A DNA stretch of 64,000 bases from Lepidurus packardi (GCA_023053545.1 JAKZAN010000005.1:2976001-3040000); one strand, 5' to 3'. Positions 1 through 12,678 are shown, counted from the first letter of the stretch. Notes: generated from the sequence alone by a model not told the origin. A program made the numbers and translations.

Positions 1-671
1 ACGTCATGAGATGAATAGCGTCGAGATTAAGGCTTAGTGTGGGTACGTCGTAAGAGCTGTCAAGAGTAGCCGGACTAGCAGAAGCCGCCATAGTGAGTTG
101 GTACTTGGTACCAAAACTGGCGCGCAAAGCTTTAACTAAATTGGCCAAGTTGGTTTTGTCAGCAGCGGCGGGGTACTCCCAATCTAAATCTAAGCCATCG
201 AAACCATAGGTTTGCAAAAAAGTGACAACGGAGTTGGTAAACTTCGTAATGGAGGTTGAAGACGCAACCATGCTTGAATATTTGTTAGTTTGCGAATCGG
301 ACCACCCACCAATAGCGATGAGGACTTTAATATTCGGGTTTTTCGTTTTCAGTGCCACAGCTTTGGCATAGTTGCCCAAGTCGACATCGAGCACATTATC
401 ATAAGGTTTAATGGTTAAGGTAATGGGGTCCAGGATAGCAAAGGCGTAGACAACATGAGTGCAAAGCGATGTATTAATATTGTCGGTTGTAAACTTCGCC
501 GTACCTGTCCAAAATTAACAAAATTCCAGTTAAAAATATAAATAATAAAATAATAATAATAAAAATACCTGTTCTGTAGTAGGACCAGTTCGGGTAATAG
601 CAAACCATTTTTGGCGAGGCCTCAACGGCTACTACAGCTACCAAACCGAAAAATGCAAGAAACCTACACAT
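1..671 (-). CDS. GH18 chitinase, 5' part only (gene runs off left edge)
   Basis: Family 18 glycosyl hydrolase, expected to be a secreted endochitinase cutting beta-1,4 bonds in chitin. Two exons are visible on the minus strand: 671-569 and 504 to beyond position 1, joined over a GT-AG intron of 64 nt in phase 1. The start at 671 is the first ATG and gives a hydrophobic signal peptide (MCRFLAFFGLVAVVAVEAS) followed directly by the KMVCYYPNWSYYR strand that opens GH18 domains. The catalytic DxxDxDxE motif is intact as DGLDLDWE, and the AIGGW strand precedes it. The last residues visible (DAIHLMT) are in the middle of the barrel, so about half the protein is missing from the window. It is a paralogue of the gene at 1875-3888. 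Unlike that gene it has no intron before the YDVP segment. Enzyme identity is firm; the exact substrate and tissue are unknown. Confidence 0.93.
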
Positions 672-740
672 TTTCAATAGCAAAATGCGAGATACGTACT
701 CTTCTGTATGATGACGATCATAAATTCCGTTCAGTCGTCA

Positions 741-750
741 GCTTTTTATA
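741..750 (-). promoter_or_regulatory. TATA box of the left-edge chitinase
   Basis: TATAAAAAGC on the minus strand, about 70 bp upstream of the start codon at 671. The spacing suits a short 5' UTR. Inferred from sequence and position only. Confidence 0.6.
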
Positions 751-1874
751 CACTTACTAGGCCTCGTAGTTTTGTATAGGTATCGTTATCTACATGTTAC
801 ACAGCTGTTATTATGGTCATACATTTTTCCCACCTGTGTATAAACTAAGTTTACATAGATTCCCTTATGCACGCAACAACTTGAGCCAGCAATGTAATCA
901 GGCTTAAAACACATGGGTAAAGACGAAAGTAAATAAACACGTGTGGTTTCCATTCCACTGGCCTTATCGAGAAAATAATCTAAACGGACATTATACGGTT
1001 AACCGTAATTTGAAAGTCTACCAATTATGCAATTCGAATAATTGGAAAATTCGAAAGTCTACCAATTATGCAATTCGAATAATTGGAAAATTCGAAAGTC
1101 TACCAATTTGTCTATCAATGTACGCGAACTTCGTTTATGTATAATGTGCTAACAGTTGACAGGGAGCAGCTGTTCAATTTTTAAATAAAATTGCTATGCT
1201 TGCTCTTGTAAGATACAAGTACGGAAGTGCACAATGTATAAGACAATGGTCAATACTTATATTTGGATTTTCATTGGCTTTTGGAAGGATTAGCTTTTCT
1301 TTTCCAAAGGCTTGATAATTGTCGCTATCCAAAGTCGGATTCGCCTCTTCAAATGACTCGGACATCTACGACGGGCTTCATCCTTATCTGTTTTTGTAAG
1401 GAAGGTTTTGCATGCGTCATAGCACTGTGTATTCATTGTTGGTGTAAAAGAAGGCGTGAATAAATTAAGTGAACAGCTTGTAGATAAATGGTGTTGGAGA
1501 ATATAAAGCAGTAAGTATTTTGATTTCCTTGTTCATAAGATTATTGTCTCTTTCATTTAATTAGTAATGCGTCGGCCACTGCCAACACATAATGGTTGGA
1601 ACAAGTAGTGCTTCATTTGTATTTGAATTAATAAACACCCGCAGCAATTTATAAAGAGCAGATGTTGAATTGTATTATTAAATAATTACTTTTTTCGGGT
1701 AAGAATACAAGAACAGAAGTACAAAACTCACTAGACAATGGTCAATACTAGAATACCCGAGATGGTTCGGACGACAGAAATGCGGTATAAGCATACCAGA
1801 GAGAAATGTGGTTATTCGTTTTAATTATATGATTTCTTTTCCTGGCACATTCTCGCTTGGGAAAGCGACATTGT
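751..1874. other. Spacer between the two chitinases
   Basis: Non-coding spacer between the promoter of the first chitinase and the 3' end of the second. It contains a 41-bp tandem repeat (1012-1108) and a pair of diverged copies of one sequence (about 1165-1260 and 1658-1755). No open frame here resembles a protein I know. Confidence 0.6.
1012..1108. repeat. 41-bp tandem repeat, about 2.4 copies
   Basis: Units begin at 1012, 1053 and 1094, each starting GAAAGTCTACCAATT. The two full copies are identical and the third is cut short. Each unit contains an internal near-palindrome (CCAATTATGCAATTCG...GAATAATTGG). Confidence 0.9.
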
Positions 1875-3888
1875 TTAGTTGGTGCATACTACATTCGCTT
1901 GCCAGTCGCATCCCTTTGTAACGGGGTTGAAGTAAAGCGAGTTTGGGCAGTACATTAGAGTAGCCACTCCCCATCCGCAGGAATAAAAGGCTGCACAATT
2001 TGTGGGTGACGGGAAAAGGCCATCATTTGGACAAATAACTGTAAATAAAAATATTTTACTATTGCGCAAAGCAAATAACCAACTCCGCTCAAATCTTACA
2101 AGTTGATCCTTTTGTGGTGGTGCTAGTAGACTTGGGGGTAGACGAAGTCAAAGTCGAAGCTCTTGTCGTAGTAGAGGAAGCCGTACTTGTACTGGGCAAT
2201 GTCGTCGATAGAGTAGTTGTTGGTTTAGTTGTGATGGTACTTGGTAGCGTAGTTGAGATCGTCGTTGTTGTTGGTTTAGTCGTGGTGGTACTTGGTTGGG
2301 TAGTTGAGATCGTAGTAGTCGAAAGAGTCGTCGTAGTCTGTTTAGTTGTGGTGCTTGACGGTGTAGTTGTACTTGTGGTAGTAGATTTCGAAGTTGTCGA
2401 AGTACTCGTCGATGTAGTAATTGGTGTAGTCGTCGAAGTAGTGCTATTGCCTTTATACAAAGCTTGATAGATGGCAGTTTGAAACGGATTAACTCCTTCC
2501 CCACAAACATTGTTAAAATCATCGAAACTACACAAAAATCATCAGCTAACTTACCCAAATGGAGTAAATGTATTCATATTAAACATACCTGTTATCCCAA
2601 ACCATGGCTCCTCCCAAACCTTTATCAAGCGCGTACTTGGTTTTGTACGCCGCCATTGCTGGGTCGTCATAGCCTACCCATTCATAGAATGAATACGCAT
2701 AGGGTCCGATTCGCTTGTCGGGATCTTGGACTACAGTCCAACCGCCTCCTTTAATCTTGGTGCAAATTTCAAAATAAGCCAACCTGCCAGCTTCTTGAGT
2801 ATAAGGTCCTTGTGCACCAGCTCCAGTTCCACGGGTAGGGGGAGCAGTTTGGCTAGCATCGGCCAATCTCCAGCTGATGCCGTAAATTGGAATGCCAAGA
2901 ACAAGTTTGCTCGGACTAGCACCGCGCGCAATCCAGTAGTTTACTGTGTAGTCCGAATTGGCAGTAATGTCAGTTTCGGAAGCTCTCTTGTAAAGAGGTG
3001 AGTGATGGTCAGCTGCGAAGTTCCATGAACCGTAATAGTCGTATGTCATCAAATGAATGGCATCTACATTGGCGCTAATTACTGGTACGTCGTAGCCTAC
3101 AAGAAAAACAAAATTGACGTCGCTGATCTTAATCAAGAATATAAATAAAACCTAACCTGCAGAGATTACACCCGCGCTGGCACTAACGGCTAATGTAAGC
3201 TCGTACTTCGTACCAAATGCTGCCCGAAGAGCTTTGACTAGATTTGCGAAGCCAATTTTGTCTCCTGCATTGGGATATTCCCAATCCAGATCCATTCCAT
3301 CAAAGCCGTAAGTGTCCAAAAATTTGACTACGGAATTGACAAATGTGCTAATCGTAGCGGGCGAAGAAGCCATCATGGAGTACTTATTCGACAACGAATC
3401 GTTCCAACCACCGAGGGCTATCATCAGTTTTACGTTGGCATATCTGTTCCTTAAAGCCACGAAGTTTTTATAACCGCCCAGAGTAATGTCCAACCATGGA
3501 TCGTACACCTCAATGGTGTATGAACTCGGGTTCAGAATCGCGAACGCGTAAATCAAATGCGTGTAAAGTTTGGGATCAATCTTCTCGGCTGGGAAAGCCC
3601 AAACACCTGCAAAGAGCCCCTCATTTACTAAAAACAGGTTCGCTAAATTTTTAACATTACGTACACTGTACCAATGTTTCTTGGTAATTTTTAAGTTAAA
3701 TATTGTAGTACCTTTTATGCCGATAACATTTATATACCTTTATGCCCATAAATAATTTTAAAATTACAAGACTCTTTTAAAGTGCACTTACCCGATCGAT
3801 AGTGAGCCCAACTAGGATAATAGCCTACCATTTTTTGTGGAGCCACAATTACTACCACACTGCACAACAAAATCCATTTCAGTATCAT
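1875..3888 (-). CDS. Secreted GH18 chitinase with Ser/Thr linker and CBM14 chitin-binding domain
   Basis: Endochitinase of about 548 residues, assembled from five minus-strand exons: 3888-3792, 3606-3157, 3096-2589, 2527-2100 and 2038-1875 (1647 nt with stop). Domain order: signal peptide (about 1-16), GH18 barrel (about 18-375), a Ser/Thr-rich linker (about 381-492) and a C-terminal peritrophin-A/CBM14 domain with six cysteines. The catalytic motif is DGMDLDWE, with E142 the expected proton donor. The barrel also keeps the ALGGW strand, HLMTYDYYGSW and AMVWD. The linker is repetitive ST/TT/PS sequence, typical of O-glycosylated hinges in arthropod chitinases. The start at 3888 is the only ATG placing a signal peptide before the MVGYYPSW strand. 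The layout (catalytic domain, linker, one CBM14) is that of moulting or gut chitinases; which group it belongs to needs a tree. It lies directly upstream of its paralogue on the same strand. Confidence 0.95.
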
Positions 3889-3979
3889 GGCTGGTACATT
3901 CACGAAATTAAACGAATGACGGCTGACTATTGTTCGATTTCGAGAAGCCTACTAGACGCTTTTTAGGCTGACTACTTTT

Positions 3980-3987
3980 CTTTTATA
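3980..3987 (-). promoter_or_regulatory. TATA box of the CBM14 chitinase
   Basis: TATAAAAG on the minus strand, 92 bp upstream of the ATG at 3888. Together with the similar box of the neighbouring paralogue it suggests TATA-dependent, regulated transcription of the pair. Inferred. Confidence 0.6.
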
Positions 3988-4975
3988 GCAACTTTCAAAC
4001 TAACTCCATCCCAAGCCGGGATGTATATCTCACATTAATCGTCCGATTAGCTGTGATAGGGTATAGCACTCGAGAGACAATCTTTAACCCCAACTTGCAA
4101 TGAAAATCGGTAGCTATGCATTCCCGCCTTAAACTTCGCCTATTTAGCTTCTTCAAGATCGCGCGTGAGACCTGTCACTTTTGACACTTTTCGATTACCT
4201 CTGATAAGCATCGGGCTTCTGGGCATATCTAAATTCTTAAATCCGATTAAAAAAATCGCGCACTTCATGACTTCGTTGAATTCTTCACGACACACTTTGG
4301 AAAGATAATGAACGCGTGAGCTATAAGACAACGGTGTAAGCTTCTAATTAGAATAGGTTGATTTTGTTGATTGTGAAGCCTAGTAATGCGAAAATCCTTG
4401 TTATCAGCCAGCAATAATTTACCACAAATCACTTAAACCCTCTACGACGGCGTAGGGTCGGAACTTCGTGTAGACAAGATATCGAATTTGATTCTGGATC
4501 TGAATCTGATTTCGGTAACTTTTAAAGATTAAGGTTTCGTGTAGTATAGCGGAACTATTTCGATTTTTGAATGATACAAATAAATGCTTCGTGTTAATCT
4601 AGAAAGATGTGAGTTCCATTTGATTTACGAAGTACTTATAAAAAAATGCGAGATTTGCCTCTAGTACAAGAAAATTTTGAGATTTTTCTCTAGTCTTCTG
4701 TACGAATTGCATTCATCATTGTTGGAGCGTTAGGGAAGATTCGCTTTTACCTTTACCTTAGCTTAAAAAAATGGAGTTTATATTCGAAAAATACATCCGA
4801 GTCCGCTACTTGACATGATATCGAAAAACTTACCGTCAGGCATTGTCGAAGCAATGTCGTTATAGTACTTTCTATAAGAAGTTTCCAGAAAGCACTTGTT
4901 ATTTACATGCTCATAGTTCGTTCGATAAATATTTTGAGAAAAGGGTCATGTAATTTCGTGAGGCCAGAAGTAAAG

Positions 4976-5080
4976 AAAAGAACATGAAATTACCAGTTAC
5001 TTCTCAGACCTATCAAGGATCTCAGGATCTCAAGGATATCAAAGATCTCAGACCTATCAAGGAAAGAACATCAAATTTTC
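4976..5080. repeat. Local direct repeats
   Basis: The 17-mer CTCAGACCTATCAAGGA occurs at 5003-5019 and again at 5047-5063. The pair is bracketed by two copies of AAAGAACAT(G/C)AAATT. Between them are further degenerate 'atctcaaggat' units. This looks like a small slipped duplication. Confidence 0.75.
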
Positions 5081-5879
5081 GCCAGAAAGTATAGTCCTTG
5101 GAAAATTCGAAACCAATTCACTAATATTTTAACTATTCACAATAATCTTCGAATGACAGAGATCTAGTCGAACTTCCGAGGTGATATTAGTGATAATGAG
5201 CATTATTAAATCAAGTGCAATTTTTTTTCACTTTAATTTTTGAACCGGGCCAATTGGGCCTGAATCTTCTCTTGTCCCTCTTGCCCCTAGGGTTCACCTA
5301 AACCTTCTCTTGTCAACTGCAATATGCACCTCTGGTTGAAAATCTTCTCCACAGTATACAGGTTTCATAATAGGATAACAAAGGTATCTTCCAATGCAAA
5401 AGTTTTGGGACTGTTTTTCTCGGTCTCAAGACGTTATGTGGGTACCAACGAACACAGGATGGATGTTTTCAAAGACTTGCCCATCGTACTGCCCAGTAGG
5501 CACTCGTAATCTACTAGAAAAAGAGTTCGTAAAAGAACAAAACATTCGCAAAACGGGGGACTGGCGACCTTTTCTCGGTTACTAGAGGCCATTACTAGCA
5601 TTTAATTTTTTTAAGAAATACTCTTATTTATTCGTAATGATTTTACGCTTTATTCACATTTCTTGCGATTCCATAAAATATGCGGGCACTTCCTACTTTT
5701 ATTTTTTTTTAGTTTCATATAAATAGGGTCGTCATAAGAATAAAAATACCTTTGAATAAGAATAAGGATACCGTTGTTTCGACCAAACCTGTCATTCCCA
5801 GCCCACGCTCCCTTCCGTATAATAAAGATTGTTTGCTTTAAGGAAAAGGGAATACCATTCAATACGTTTCCTTGCAATA

Positions 5880-7754
5880 GTGAAAACCGCTTAACTTGAA
5901 GTCCAAGGGACCGGAATACTTTTCGTGTTGAAAGGAATTCGTGCTAACAGATATATGCAAAAAACCTGGTTAATCAAAAAACTGTCCTGACAACAGAGTT
6001 AATATTCAAGTTTACGCTCGTACATTGATAGTCAATACATTTTAAAGCACAAGTAATAAATTTTAAAGCATTTTAACAGACTGTAAATAAAAATGAAATG
6101 CTTTGACTGTTGGTGCGCGAAAGACGAAAATTTGAACTTATAGGGCAATAGACAAACCAATCGCATGTTGGTAGTTTGGTGTTTTCTCACTGTACACATT
6201 ATTCCAAGTACAGTGGACTTAGTTACGAATTTTACTGAAAAACCATTCCGAGTTATTGACTTGCGAACTCTTGGCCTTTTCCCGCCACGAGAGCTGTGAC
6301 CTGGAAGTCACACGAAACATTACAGGCGCGGCCTACGAGCGCTTTATTATTCACTGGCGCTGTTAGACTTCTTCTGTGCTTAGCAAGTTTTAGCGAAAAA
6401 ATGGCAAGTAAGCTGCCATCAAAGACGAATTCAAACGTCTTGGTAGCCAGTGTGCTGCTTATGGTTGTAGTAACAATGTTACTGCCGGTGCAGGGATGTA
6501 TAACTTCCCAACAGACGCAGATAGAAGACGGTAATGGGTTTTGCGAGTGCAAAAAGGTTTAGGGTTGATTCTGTGGAAGACCAAACTAAGCGGGTGCCTC
6601 TCTGAGGTGATCACTTCACCGAAGATCAATTTGACACTAGAATTGATCGACAATTACCAATGGGATGTCGGGACAAATGTTTTGGTAGGAGTTTGTTGAA
6701 AACCGCTATCCCTACAAAGTTTGTTAGGCCGGCAACTGTGTCTGGGCTGCGAAGTCCACCAAACCTCGTAAAACCTATTCAGAAAAGACAACGTCACAAC
6801 GTAAATATACTCCTAAGATTTGAAGATCAAATAGGAAGTCTTCGTTATTGGCGTCGACCTTTGCTAGGAAGTGAGGATTTTTTCTGCAACAGAAATTGTT
6901 GACAGTAAGAGGTATCCTTATACACACTTCCCACAATTGCACTTACAACGTACTGTACAGTTAGAAGCACACGATGTTTTATAATAAGTTACCGGTCAGG
7001 AACAGTCGACGCTTCTGCTACAACACTACGTGATGATACAACACTCACACTGCCATGTGGCTCTGCCTCTGTCATTGCCCACATTTCAGCCTCATAAGGC
7101 TCAAGCTAGTAGGCCTGAGCACAACCTTCAATTACTGGCACAGGAATACCGAACGACTGGTCCAATTCCGTCCCTTCATCCTCTATAATTTGGCTTCTAT
7201 CAAAAGAATCGCTCTCGTCCGAACCTTCTGTCATTTTACTCGCTGGATATCACGTTGACACTTCGTACACAAAACACACGGTCAGCTGAGCGCCCAGGAA
7301 GCTTGGCGTTTTGACATTTACGCCACAGGACCCACGCTGGCCAATGGCAAAATATGCCCCTTTGAATTTTAAACTTCTTGTTTTCTTATTATCTAATTTT
7401 TATTTTGCGTATGATAAAAATAAACATAAAACTATAATTTATACTCCTTTCTATAAAACAAAGTTTTTTTTGGTGGCTATTGCCCTTTAAGTCAGGGATG
7501 TTGCTAAGGCTCTACAACCCTTCCCATTGACAGAGGGAGGCGGTTGTTAAGTAGACAAAAGTATTTTGTCGTCCAAAAATATTTTTTCGCTACAAAACTA
7601 TCTTGTCCTTCTTCCAAGATATGAAATTTTTTCATGTTAAGTGATTTTTGTTTCGTGTTAAAAAGAATCAAATGTATGGAATTGCATAGCGTTTAGTCCT
7701 GACCGGAATACCATTTTGTGTTAACAGGTTTTTCGTGCTAAGCGGTTTTCACTG
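5880..7754. mobile_element. Degenerate pogo/Tigger-like DNA transposon
   Basis: The left end reads GTGAAAACCGCTTAAC and the right end, on the opposite strand, CAGTGAAAACCGCTTAGC. These are matching terminal inverted repeats flanked by TA, the target site used by Tc1/mariner and pogo elements; the left end seems to have lost its first two bases. Both ends carry subterminal CGTGTTAA/CGTGCTAA repeats and a shared GACCGGAATAC block. Internally the minus strand from 7224 has an acidic frame starting MTEGSDESDSFDR, broken by one TAG after about 40 codons and then continuing as acidic sequence. It could be a transposase remnant. No intact HTH or DDE domain is visible, so this copy is dead or non-autonomous. 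Confidence 0.6.
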
Positions 7755-9649
7755 TACTTTCATTTACATGTACATTACTTTTTCTGATTCGAGTTAATAT
7801 CCGGGTTAGAGTGAAACTAAGTTCTTACGAGGTCAATCTCACCTACTGAGCCCAACTAAAACGCTCGGGGTGGAGTCACATTGCATTCCGTTGCACAATC
7901 AGATCACCTGATTCAGGTATTTTAAAAGATAAAGATAGACGGGATAGATCTCCCAACAAACTTTAATAGTCACCTTGGTCTAATCAAATAATCAGCCTCC
8001 GTGACCGTACGCATTTTCTGTAAATCAGTTTACATATGTCTTCAACAACGTATTAAATTGATTATAGGATGGATTGCTTCAATAGCAGACGACCGAAAAC
8101 TGTTTTTTGGCAAGGACTGCTGGAAATTCAGTTGGGACCCATTTGGGTGACTTGCGAAAGCAGGCTGCTTAGACGAAGTCTCACATTTCTAACGTATAAC
8201 ATGCCAATGTCACCGGAATGAACGAATGTTTACTTCTAATCTTCTCGTCTAATATTTCCGTAAATGAAAGTCGATATTCTTTTCAATCCAGGGACAACGA
8301 CTTTAAGTTAAGCAATGATACTGTGGCTGTCCTGTGAAATATACTGTGGTTAAAACTTTACTTGAGTTTCAAAGACGGATTTTAGTTTGTTGTGAATGCT
8401 TAAATGGAAATCGAGGAAAGTCAGCATTCTGTTGAAGGTAGTTAAAATTTGTAAGAGTATACATTGTTGGCTCCTTGGTTTGAACCTAAAAAAATACCAA
8501 GGAAAACAGGCACACTGCTTCAAAAGTTGTCCAAAATAGAGATAACATCACTTACTTTTAAAATTCATTTTGTCTGTCGATAACGGGTATCTTAACAGTT
8601 TCCACAACTGCAGTATCGAACCAACTATTTCGTAATACTGTCCCGGATCTAACGTTCAGATAAAATACTTCTAAAGTCGTTTGCCCCATTAAAAAATAAG
8701 AAAAATAAACAAAGGAATTCAATCAATGAAAATAATACAGTCAAGAGCGCTGGTCTAATTAATAATGTCTTTTGACTCTGACTTTTGGTAACGAACGGTA
8801 CTAAGTATTTCAGTTTTCAGGAAATATATTATTCAAACAAAGGAGGTTGACCTTCTCCCACTGGAAAATCGATAACCTTTCCTAGAAACAAGGCAGTTTA
8901 CCTTATATCAAGGTTAACCTCACCCTTTTGAAACCTAGTGGAAAACCAGTAAAGCCCTCCGATACGACGGTTTTAGCTTTATCTGTATCGATAAGCATAG
9001 CAACTAGTATATTGTCATTTGAAGCAACCGACCTTGACATCGCCAAATTCCCAAATTTCATCTTTCCTTTTTTCGCATCAACGGTGTTTCGTAGTAGCTG
9101 TGGGTTGCTTTCATCTACCCTGATGCTTCATGCTTTTCCTTGCTTTCTTGTGCTTTTTGGCATTACTTGTGACTCGACGGTTCACTCATTAGGGGTACAA
9201 GTAGAGAAATTACTGCGATGGATTCAGTTCGCTCATCCGTTAAATTAACTACTTTAAATTAGCTTGGCTGTGAAAACCTGGCAAGCAACAAGGTATCTTA
9301 CACAATCGTTGAAAGTGCTTTCAGTCTTGTTCTTCTCGTAGATCACAAGGGAATTAAAGTAGAAAGTACTTGAACTTGCTAGAAAGCGTGTGTACGAAGC
9401 GGCTAGAAAATGGTTTGGCGGAATTTCCCTGCAGAGCCAGGCAACGGTTGGTAACCTTGAGCAAGTTTGTGTCACCCTTCAGCGATGGAGCTGCTGTGAT
9501 TTTGTTTACCAAATACTAGGAAACATGGGAGGAGAGCTCATTCTAAATCCTGGCTGCTCTTTGATGGGTACAACCTTCACACACTTCAACTTCGATATTG
9601 TGTCCGTGTTCAGATCAAGGCATACGACGCTTAATTATTTTAATGATAA

Positions 9650-12600
9650 ATGGCAAACTCTCGTAGTAGTAGCCGCAAGTGTAGTTTCCAAAGCGACAGC
9701 CAAAAATTTGATGAAGAGCGACTTCTGTATGCTGCAGGTTGCGCTGTGGAACAAATGGTAACAATCCAACGTCAACCTTTAAATTGGAGTCAATTACACG
9801 AAGAATTTGAATATCAAGGGCCTCCAAAAAAGGGTAACCAATCTACGTGGTACTTTAACAACTATAACCTTTGCTAATTATATAATCATTACTATAATTA
9901 TAATGACCGATTACATTTATGTTCCTGTATTATAGATGGACTCTTGGTTTGTGCCAAAAAGAAGTTGTTGTGTTCGCCCACCTCTCTGGGACTGTTTTTT
10001 CTAGCCAGATTTCCCATTTTAACATGGCTTTGCAAATACAATTGGAAAACAAATCTGCTATGGGACGTTGTTTCTGGGTGTACCGTCGCAGTTATGCATA
10101 TTCCTCAAGGTAAACCCCTTTTCTTGTCCTTGGAATTTTTCTATGGGAATTAGTATTGTTACTTTTTTCTTGATTTTTTTTAGGAATGGGCTATGCCATG
10201 TTGGGTAGCGTTCCGCCAATCGTTGGGATTTACATGGCCTTTTTCCCGGTTCTCATATACGTGTTCTTGGGAACGTCTAGACACATATCATTAGGTAAAT
10301 TGCCGTCTGCGAACCCTATAACCTTTTGTTAATGATTAACCGTTTAATATGAAAGGCACATTCGCTGTGATCACTTTGATGTCAGGTCGGATCGTTGACC
10401 AGTATTCGTCACCTGACATTGTTAAATTCGAAGCAAACAGCACTTCAGAATTGAGTCCGATTCAAGTGGCGACAGTAGTATGCCTTGGTGTAGGATTATG
10501 GCAGGTAATTTATGGTGCAAAACGAAAGAGGTATGCGTTCATAAAATCTTCTTAGAGTCTGATGTATGTCCTTCAATTGGGAGTATTGGGAATAATTTTG
10601 TCGGATCCCTTAGTGAGCGGTTTCACTACTGGTGCTGCGGTTCATGTCCTAACGTCACAAATTAAGAATTTGCTGGGCATTTCTGTACCCAGATTCAGTG
10701 GTCCTTTTCGTCTTGTCTACGTAAGTTTGCATTTTTAAGGTTCGGTTTGTTATAATTTGAATATATTAATTCGTAATTTATTTATTGAATAACTTATTTA
10801 TTTTGTAATTCATTTACTAAAATATATGTTTGCTTTTAAGACATACATCGAAATTTTCAAGAAGCTGCCCACTGCCAATGTGTCCGAAGTTGTAGCATCA
10901 ATTATAACCATTCTGATTATGGCTATCAACAACGACTACTTGAAGGTAATCAATCCATTTTTACAGGTAATGCCATTAATTTTCCTGTGCTTTAGCCAAT
11001 TTACAGCAAAAAACTCAAGTTTCCTATTCCTATGGAACTCATTGCGATCATTATTGGGACACTGGTTTCCTATTACGCCAACTTACAGGATGTTTATGGC
11101 ATGAAAACGATAGAATATATTCCGACCGGGTATATCAGGTTGATTTCCGTAACCCTAAAATTCTAGTATTCGTCTTTCTTAGAATTCCGGATCCTCAAAT
11201 ACCACCAATTTGGCTGTTACCCAAAATACTCGTGGATACGTGTGTCATTGCCATTGTGGCTTACGCTGTGAGTTTATCCATGGCTAAGATCTTTGCTAGG
11301 AAACATCAATACGTGGTAGACGACAATCAAGAGTTGTTTGCACAGGTATTCCTAACAAAGTTTCACGTATGTTTCTCTTCCTAACCAAGAGCTCCCATCC
11401 TAAGGGACTGTCTAACATTTTCGGCTCGTTTTTCTCTTGCCTGCCTTTTGCTGCATCTCTATCGCGCAGTCTTATCCAAGAAGCAGTAGGCGGAAAAACG
11501 CAAATAGCTTCAGTGGTATCGTGTTCGTTGTTACTACTCGTATTGCTCTTCATTGGACCTTTTTTCGAGGCCTTACCATTGGTAAAAAACGTCAAAACTA
11601 GTCTTCATTAAGATGCCCTCTAATTTGCAACGATTCTAGTCCGTCCTGTCTGCCATTATTGTTGTCGCTCTCAAAGGAATGTTTATGCAAGCCAGGGACT
11701 TTAAAAAAGCGCTTAAAACATCACCTTTGGATGCTGCTGTTTGGGCTGTTGCCTTCTTAAGTGTCGTTTTCATCGATATTGACATCGGCTTAGGTAAGGA
11801 CAAGATAGTTAACAAAAAGGAAGACGAATTAATTATATTTTTGCCCAGGCTTTGGAGTTGTAGTATCATTAGGCTTGTTATTGTACCGCAATCAGAATCC
11901 GTATTCTTGTTGGTATGGAAATTTGCCTGGAACAGAACTGTTCATAGACTTGGAAAGATATCCAACGGTGAGTCAAACGAACTATTCGAATTAAAAATAC
12001 AATATGGAAACGTTTTATTGGAATCTTTTTAGGCTGTGGAAGATCCCTATTTCAAAGTGTTCCACTATTCTGGTGGCCTGCATTTTGCTAATTGTGAAAG
12101 TATCCGAAGTCGAATCTTAAATGGCTTGAAGAAGCCGTCTTCTTTTAACGCCATTATAGTAAGCTTTAAATAGACATGTTCAAAGATGAATAACTTTTTG
12201 CTTCTTTTCTGTAGGACGAACCCGAATTAGACGCAGTTGATACGACTGCGCCTCTTAACCTGGGAAACGGGGTACAATACTACAAAAGTCGTCCTGTAGT
12301 ATCTAATTTGTACTTTTAAAAAAAATTATTTAGTTAAAAGACCTCAGTTCAGCTGAAAGCTCGCAGCAGTATAACCAGAAGTATTTGATATTGGACTGCT
12401 CGTGCATTAGCCTCACAGATTTATCCGGCTCACGCATGTTAACTGACTTAGCGGCAGATTTGCAAGCACGGAATTATTTGTTAGTATTAGCAAGCTGCAC
12501 AGGTACTTTCTCCTAAAATTATTCGAACTTAAATACCATGGTTATGTGTGACATTTTTTTTATAGAAAGTTTATACGATCATCTGTCAAGATGTGAATTT

Positions 12601-12678
12601 TTTAAGAAATTCCCCAGCGAGCGCGTTTTTCCAACAATCTATGATGCCGTCATATTTCTAAAGAAGAACTGCGTATAG
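9650..12678 (+). CDS. SLC26 family anion transporter (SulP/STAS)
   Basis: Multi-pass membrane anion exchanger or channel of the SLC26/SulP family (sulfate, bicarbonate, chloride or oxalate; substrate not predictable here), 702 residues. Fifteen exons: 9650-9833, 9936-10109, 10184-10294, 10356-10504, 10556-10720, 10841-10945, 10996-11138, 11183-11345, 11405-11581, 11640-11793, 11849-11967, 12033-12158, 12215-12271, 12334-12502 and 12566-12678. The ATG at 9650 has an in-frame stop immediately before it. Residues about 75-515 are the transmembrane core with family signatures: [49 protein letters not shown], and ALKGMF. Residues about 550-700 form the cytoplasmic STAS domain ([27 protein letters not shown]). 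Introns are 44-120 nt. The STAS intervening sequence is short, as in many invertebrate members. The gene is complete, ending at TAG 12676-12678. Confidence 0.95.

Larger units (their letters stand above)
3988..9649. other. 5.7 kb non-coding region upstream of chitinase and SLC26 genes
   Basis: Shared upstream region of two divergently transcribed genes (chitinase leftwards, SLC26 rightwards). It holds a small AT-rich repeat (4976-5080) and a degenerate pogo-like transposon (5880-7754). The open frames here are short, mostly lack an ATG, and do not resemble proteins I recognise. Confidence 0.55.

Noticed and set aside
2114-2467. Val-rich 117-codon frame on the plus strand
   Set aside because: It is the antisense of the Ser/Thr repeat linker of the chitinase; the repetitive codons keep the opposite strand open.
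6401-6902. Possible two-exon secreted peptide starting at the ATG at 6401 with a second exon near 6642
   Set aside because: It lies inside the decayed pogo-like element, several equally good joins are possible, and none gives a recognisable cysteine pattern or family.
10946-10970. Alternative SLC26 exon 6 extended to a second donor at 10967
   Set aside because: It would leave an intron of about 29 nt and insert VINPFLQ into a conserved stretch; the donor at 10946 gives the expected [14 protein letters not shown] join.
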